Positions 6,233 through 8,525 of a stretch of 8,525 bases of DNA are shown in pieces. The stretch is from Synergistales bacterium (lineage in GTDB: Bacteria; Synergistota; Synergistia; Synergistales; 79-D21): the NCBI GenBank assembly GCA_015657435.1, contig JADLKH010000004.1:555773-564297 (forward strand), in the 5' to 3' direction. How positions within the stretch are numbered: the first letter of the stretch is position 1; every line of letters begins with the position of its first letter. A program made the translations under genes and the position numbers. The notes under the pieces were generated by a model. That model saw only the letters and a list, made by a program, of their open reading frames with translations. It was not told the DNA's origin and made no database searches.

Positions 6233-7123
6233 ATGATCCTTGGAGTGGACCTCGGCGGACATTCGTTCGCCCTCGGTTTCGTCCGGGATGAGACCATCCT
6301 GTCGCAACGGGAGTACGAAACTCCCCGCCCCAGAACACCGGAGGCGGTTTCGGCCGCCTTGAGGGAACGCATCGACGAAATGGCCTCGGGAATCAAGGTC
6401 GACGGCATCGGGATCGGCGTCCCGGGCATGCTGGATCTCGATCGCGAAAAGGTGCTGCGGTCGCCGAACTTTTCGGGTTGGGAAGGCCTGCCCCTGCGCT
6501 CTCTTCTCGAAAAATCCCTCGGGATCCCGGTCCGGATGGAAAACGACGCCAATTGCGCCACCCTGGGTGAAGGGGCCATGGGATCGGCGCGGGGATTGGA
6601 GAACTATGTCGTCCTGACCGTCGGGACGGGGATCGGAGGCGGAATCGTGACCGGCGGCAGGCTGCTTCGGGGAGGACACGGCATGGCCGGGGAACCGGGC
6701 CATCTTGTCATCGGGGGAAAGCGGCCGTGCGGCTGCGGCGGCCTTGGGCACCTGGAAACGGTTGCGGGTGCGGACGGGATCGAAAAGCGGGCGGAAGAGC
6801 TTGGCCTTGAACCGGACCTGAAGAGGCTCTGGGAAGGGCGGGACGAACCCCGCGCGAAAGCCCTCTGGGGCGAAGTCATGGAAGCCCTGGGGGCCTCGGT
6901 TGCCTCCCTGATCCATGTCCTTGACCCGGAAGCGGTGATCCTCGGGGGAGGGCTCGGGCCGGCTCCCGGATTTGCCGAAACTCTCGAACCGATCGTCAAG
7001 CAGCATCTGGGCGAACCCTACCGTTCCTTCCTGGACCTGCGCCGTGCGAGTCTGGGAAAGGCGGCGGCGGTGATCGGGGCGGCAAGCCTTTTTTCTCCGG
7101 ATTCCGCGGAACGGGTATGCTAA
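6233..7123 (+). CDS. ROK-family sugar kinase (glucokinase/N-acetylhexosamine kinase type) with altered zinc motif
   Basis: 296 residues, normal for a single-domain ROK kinase without a DNA-binding domain. The ATP phosphate loop is GVDLGGHSFALG (residues 4-15), where His10 replaces the usual Thr of DxGGTK. GIGIGVPG (58-65) is present. The catalytic Asp is D105 in MENDANCA (102-109). A second phosphate motif, VGTGIGGGI (130-138), follows. The sugar-binding ExGH motif is EPGH (154-157). The zinc motif, usually CxCGxxGCxE, reads CGCGGLGHLE (166-175), so the last Cys is His173 while H157, C166 and C168 remain. GGGLGP (about 238-243) is the C-terminal adenosine motif. The substrate cannot be read from sequence; glucose, N-acetylglucosamine and N-acetylmannosamine are typical. 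The gene begins 3 bases after the D-aminopeptidase stop, with AGGAAGG (6216-6222) inside that gene, so the two are cotranscribed. Confidence 0.88.
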   Translation: MILGVDLGGHSFALGFVRDETILSQREYETPRPRTPEAVSAALRERIDEMASGIKVDGIGIGVPGMLDLDREKVLRSPNFSGWEGLPLRSLLEKSLGIPVRMENDANCATLGEGAMGSARGLENYVVLTVGTGIGGGIVTGGRLLRGGHGMAGEPGHLVIGGKRPCGCGGLGHLETVAGADGIEKRAEELGLEPDLKRLWEGRDEPRAKALWGEVMEALGASVASLIHVLDPEAVILGGGLGPAPGFAETLEPIVKQHLGEPYRSFLDLRRASLGKAAAVIGAASLFSPDSAERVC

Positions 7124-7126
7124 AAT
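7118..7126 (+). promoter_or_regulatory. Extended -10 element (TGCTAAAAT) overlapping the ROK stop codon
   Basis: TG-C-TAAAAT matches the extended -10 consensus with one mismatch and includes the ROK TAA stop at 7121-7123. It lies 44 bases before the ATG at 7171, suggesting that the small downstream gene has its own promoter in addition to readthrough. No good -35 is visible. Confidence 0.45.
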
Positions 7127-7170
7127 GAATCGTTTCACCAACCCTGTCTTTGAGGAGGCCAACCGAAAAA

Positions 7171-7614
7171 ATGGCGATGCCGATGCAGATCAACCTTGAT
7201 GAACTGCTGTCCATGGTTCTGGCGAGGGTGGACAGCCTTTCGTTCTCCGACGAGAACCAGAAGACGAAATTCAACATCCTGGCCCGCGTCTTGTACCGGA
7301 AGGGCCTGCTCACCGACGAGGATGTTCTGGAATCCGTCAGGGAGGAACACCGCGTCCTGAAGGAACTGGGACTGATTCCCGAGCTTCCCTCGGAAGAAGC
7401 CCTGAAGACGATGGCCGACAGCGTGCTGCTCTGGATCAAAGGCGACGTGCCCACCATCCGGAAAAGCATGGAGGAGTACGACAGGAAGATGCGCGAAATG
7501 GCGGTGCAGGAAGCCCAGGCACAAAAGTCGAGGATCGAGGTGGCTCCTTCTTCCGTTCTCCAGCAGATCGACCGGATGAGCGGCAAGAAACCCGGGGGCA
7601 AGCTGATCGTCTAA
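7171..7614 (+). CDS. Unrecognised 147-residue helical cytoplasmic protein
   Basis: I do not recognise this protein. The ATG at 7171 is preceded by GAGGAGG (7152-7158) with a rather long 12-base spacer; alternative ATGs at 7177 and 7183 are further away, and the TTG at 7150 lies upstream of the ribosome site. There is no signal peptide, membrane segment or cysteine. The predicted content is mostly helix: residues 8-22 and 29-44, then LLTDEDVLESVREEHRVL (47-64), a proline-marked turn around LIPELPSEEA (68-77), and a charged helix about 94-120 (EEYDRKMREMAVQEAQAQKS) that could form a coiled coil. A basic tail SGKKPGGKLIV ends it. Codon use resembles its neighbours and the ribosome site is good, so it looks like a real gene. 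It sits 47 bases after the ROK gene and ends before a terminator-like palindrome. No function is proposed. Confidence 0.75.
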   Translation: MAMPMQINLDELLSMVLARVDSLSFSDENQKTKFNILARVLYRKGLLTDEDVLESVREEHRVLKELGLIPELPSEEALKTMADSVLLWIKGDVPTIRKSMEEYDRKMREMAVQEAQAQKSRIEVAPSSVLQQIDRMSGKKPGGKLIV

Positions 7615-7652
7615 CCCCCCGGCGGCCTCTCGCCTTAGGAAACAGGACGAAA

Positions 7653-7680
7653 CGGCGGGACCCGGATCCGGGTCCCGCCG
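7653..7680. terminator. 28-bp perfect palindrome between convergent genes, likely bidirectional terminator
   Basis: The half-site CGGCGGGACCCGGA is followed directly by its exact reverse complement, giving a very stable GC-rich hairpin 38 bases after the stop of the 147-residue protein and 27 bases from the stop of the convergent stress protein. A weaker outer pairing exists between GGAAAC (7638-7643) and GTTTCC (7686-7691). U-runs are short on both sides (GTTTCC on plus, CGTTTCG on minus), so it is not a textbook terminator, but position and stability fit transcription termination in both directions. Confidence 0.7.
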
Positions 7681-7707
7681 ATGTCGTTTCCGGGGACGGG
7701 AGGAAGG

Positions 7708-8163
7708 TTAGAAGGGCTCGAAACCCGGCCGGTAGATCAGCACGGAACAGGGAGCGTACCGCGCGACCTTGGCCGCCGTGCTCCCGACGACGAGGTATTC
7801 CAGGGCGCTGTGGCCCCGGTAACCCACGACGATCAGGTTGTAGCTCCCCTCCCTTGCGATGCGGATCACCGAGTCGGCCGGATCCCCCTCCTCGACGATG
7901 ATCTTGTGTTCGTGGCTTTCAAGTCCCATCCCGTGTTCCGCCTTCTTGATGAAGTAATGAATCTTCTTCTCCGCGATGTCGCGGATCTCCGTGTCGAGGT
8001 CCGGCGGAACCCAGGGTTCATATCCCTTCCAAAGATACGGCTGGGGCAGGATATGAACGAAGGTGGCTTCGACTCCCAGCCTGTGTGCCAGGGAATGGCC
8101 GTAGGAGACGACCTTTTCTCCCAGTTCGCTCAGGTCAACGGCTACCAGAATCTTCTTGGGCAT
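7708..8163 (-). CDS. Universal stress protein (UspA family, ATP-binding type)
   Basis: 151 residues when started at the ATG at 8163, the normal size for a single Usp domain. The frame stays open further upstream, but MPKKILVAVDLSE is the standard Usp beginning and the extra N-terminal residues would overlap the promoter. D10 in VAVD and the ATP-binding motif G-x-x-G-(9x)-G-S (G114, G117, G127, S128, in VVGYRGHSA and VVGSTAAK) are intact, followed by the closing strand CSVLIYRP (139-146). It is therefore predicted to bind ATP, like MJ0577, and to act as a cytoplasmic dimer in stress or energy-limitation responses; its exact target is unknown. AAGGGGG lies upstream at a slightly long distance from the start. 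It is convergent with the 147-residue protein gene and divergent from the prepilin peptidase. Confidence 0.9.
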   Translation of the reverse strand: MPKKILVAVDLSELGEKVVSYGHSLAHRLGVEATFVHILPQPYLWKGYEPWVPPDLDTEIRDIAEKKIHYFIKKAEHGMGLESHEHKIIVEEGDPADSVIRIAREGSYNLIVVGYRGHSALEYLVVGSTAAKVARYAPCSVLIYRPGFEPF

Positions 8164-8221
8164 TTCCAGCGCCCCCTTCCGGGTGTCCAAGATTTTATCG
8201 TCCCCGATCATTTTCCACATT

Positions 8222-8250
8222 AGTATAGTAAATAGAAAGGCTCTTAGCAA
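8222..8250 (-). promoter_or_regulatory. Sigma70-type promoter of the universal stress protein gene
   Basis: On the minus strand TTGCTA (8245-8250) and TATACT (8222-8227) are separated by exactly 17 bases. Each hexamer is close to consensus (TTGACA/TATAAT). Transcription would begin near 8215, giving a leader of about 50 bases before the ATG at 8163. This is the best-formed promoter in the window and lies in locally AT-rich DNA. Confidence 0.7.
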
Positions 8251-8277
8251 GGTGTTTCTTCCGGCAAGATGTGCCTG

Positions 8278-8286
8278 TGGTAAGAT
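8278..8286 (+). promoter_or_regulatory. Extended -10 element (TGGTAAGAT) upstream of the prepilin peptidase gene
   Basis: TG-G-TAAGAT resembles the extended -10 consensus and lies 27 bases before the GTG start at 8314. No convincing -35 is seen. It is divergent from, and close to, the universal stress protein promoter. Confidence 0.35.
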
Positions 8287-8313
8287 GACGAAAAAGAGAA
8301 GGGAAGGAACGCC

Positions 8314-8525
8314 GTGCGGGAAACTCTGTTTATCCTTTTCTCGACCCTCTTTGGCGCCTGTATGGGTTCCTTCCTGAACGCCGTGGCCATGCGGACGGTG
8401 GAGGACCGCCCGTGGTGGGGAAGCGAACGCTCTCGCTGCTTTTCCTGCAACCGGGTTCTCCGCCCGATCGAGCTGGTCCCCCTGCTTTCATGGATGGCTC
8501 TCGGAGGCCGGTGTCGGACCTGCGG
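8314..8525 (+). CDS. pilD: Type IV prepilin peptidase (A24 family), N-terminal part, cut by window end
   Basis: The first 70 residues are visible, starting at GTG 8314. The GTG is chosen because GGGAAGGA (8301-8308) precedes it by 5 bases and because the protein then begins at the usual place relative to family motifs. A first membrane segment (about 4-24) contains GACMGSFLNAV (14-24), the conserved GxxxGSFLNV of PilD. It is followed by R27 and the cytoplasmic methyltransferase-like (DiS_P_DiS) domain with two Cys pairs, CFSC (42-45) and CRTC (67-70), and PIELVPLLSWMAL between them. The full enzyme cleaves prepilin leader peptides and N-methylates the new N-terminus in the inner membrane; the catalytic Asp residues lie beyond the window. 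Its presence implies type IV pili, type II secretion or competence pseudopili elsewhere in the genome. Confidence 0.9.
   Translation, partial: MRETLFILFSTLFGACMGSFLNAVAMRTVEDRPWWGSERSRCFSCNRVLRPIELVPLLSWMALGGRCRTC

Noticed and set aside
7102..7111. 10-bp palindrome TTCCGCGGAA near the extended -10 at 7118
   Set aside because: It is short, GC-rich and lies in ROK coding sequence, so chance is the simpler explanation.
5639..7162. A 507-codon open frame on the minus strand
   Set aside because: It lies antisense to the D-aminopeptidase and ROK kinase genes, which carry complete family motifs. Long antisense frames are expected in GC-rich codon usage, and its translation is rich in R, P and G with no recognisable domain.
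8164..8250. Longer N-terminus for the universal stress protein
   Set aside because: The family begins at MPKKILVAVD (8163), and the extension would run through the -10 and -35 elements.
1..8525. Search for tRNA/rRNA genes, insertion sequences, CRISPR repeats, riboswitches or phage genes
   Set aside because: No cloverleaf, regularly spaced direct repeats, transposase motifs, terminal inverted repeats or conserved aptamer cores were recognised by eye, and there is almost no non-coding space for them.

Overview
This is an ordinary-looking, gene-dense bacterial chromosome segment of high GC content (roughly 60-65% by eye). It holds nine protein-coding genes, two of them cut by the window edges. 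I see no RNA gene, mobile element, CRISPR array or long non-coding stretch; the largest gene-free gap is about 150 bases. The gene mix (a divergent YchF-like GTPase, an M55 D-aminopeptidase, a stand-alone Old Yellow Enzyme, a ROK kinase and a type IV prepilin peptidase) with Gram-negative style envelope proteins suggests an anaerobic, peptide-using bacterium, perhaps Synergistota. That placement is inference from gene content, not from a marker gene.

Layout. (1) 1-237 (+) is the C-terminus of an M48-type metallopeptidase. It runs tail-to-tail into, and overlaps by 14 bases, a DUF4139 (MuiA-like) exported coiled-coil protein on the minus strand (224-1705, TTG start). (2) A 107-base divergent intergenic region carries a TATAAT box and a 15-bp palindrome. 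(3) 1813-4327 (+) holds a YchF-like GTPase and, 16 bases later, a bifunctional mannose-1-phosphate guanylyltransferase / mannose-6-phosphate isomerase that makes GDP-mannose. (4) 4386-7123 (+) is a tight three-gene set: a YqjM-like flavin oxidoreductase, a DppA-type D-aminopeptidase sharing an ATGA overlap with it, and a ROK-family sugar kinase 3 bases further on. (5) 7171-7614 (+) is a small helical protein I do not recognise, probably with its own extended -10 promoter overlapping the ROK stop codon. (6) A 28-bp perfect palindrome, probably a bidirectional terminator, separates it from a convergent universal stress protein (7708-8163, minus). (7) An AT-richer divergent region separates the stress protein from the start of a prepilin peptidase (8314 onward, +), cut by the window end.

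How the genes work together. The only group with a plausible shared job is D-aminopeptidase plus ROK kinase, perhaps with the flavoenzyme: D-peptide processing and sugar phosphorylation both fit cell-wall or peptide salvage, but this is a hypothesis from gene order. The GDP-mannose enzyme points to mannose-derived surface polysaccharide, and the prepilin peptidase to type IV pili or type II secretion. I found no strong sign of an undescribed system. The best second looks are the ROK kinase with an altered zinc motif, the flavoenzyme lacking two YqjM active-site residues, and the unrecognised 147-residue protein.
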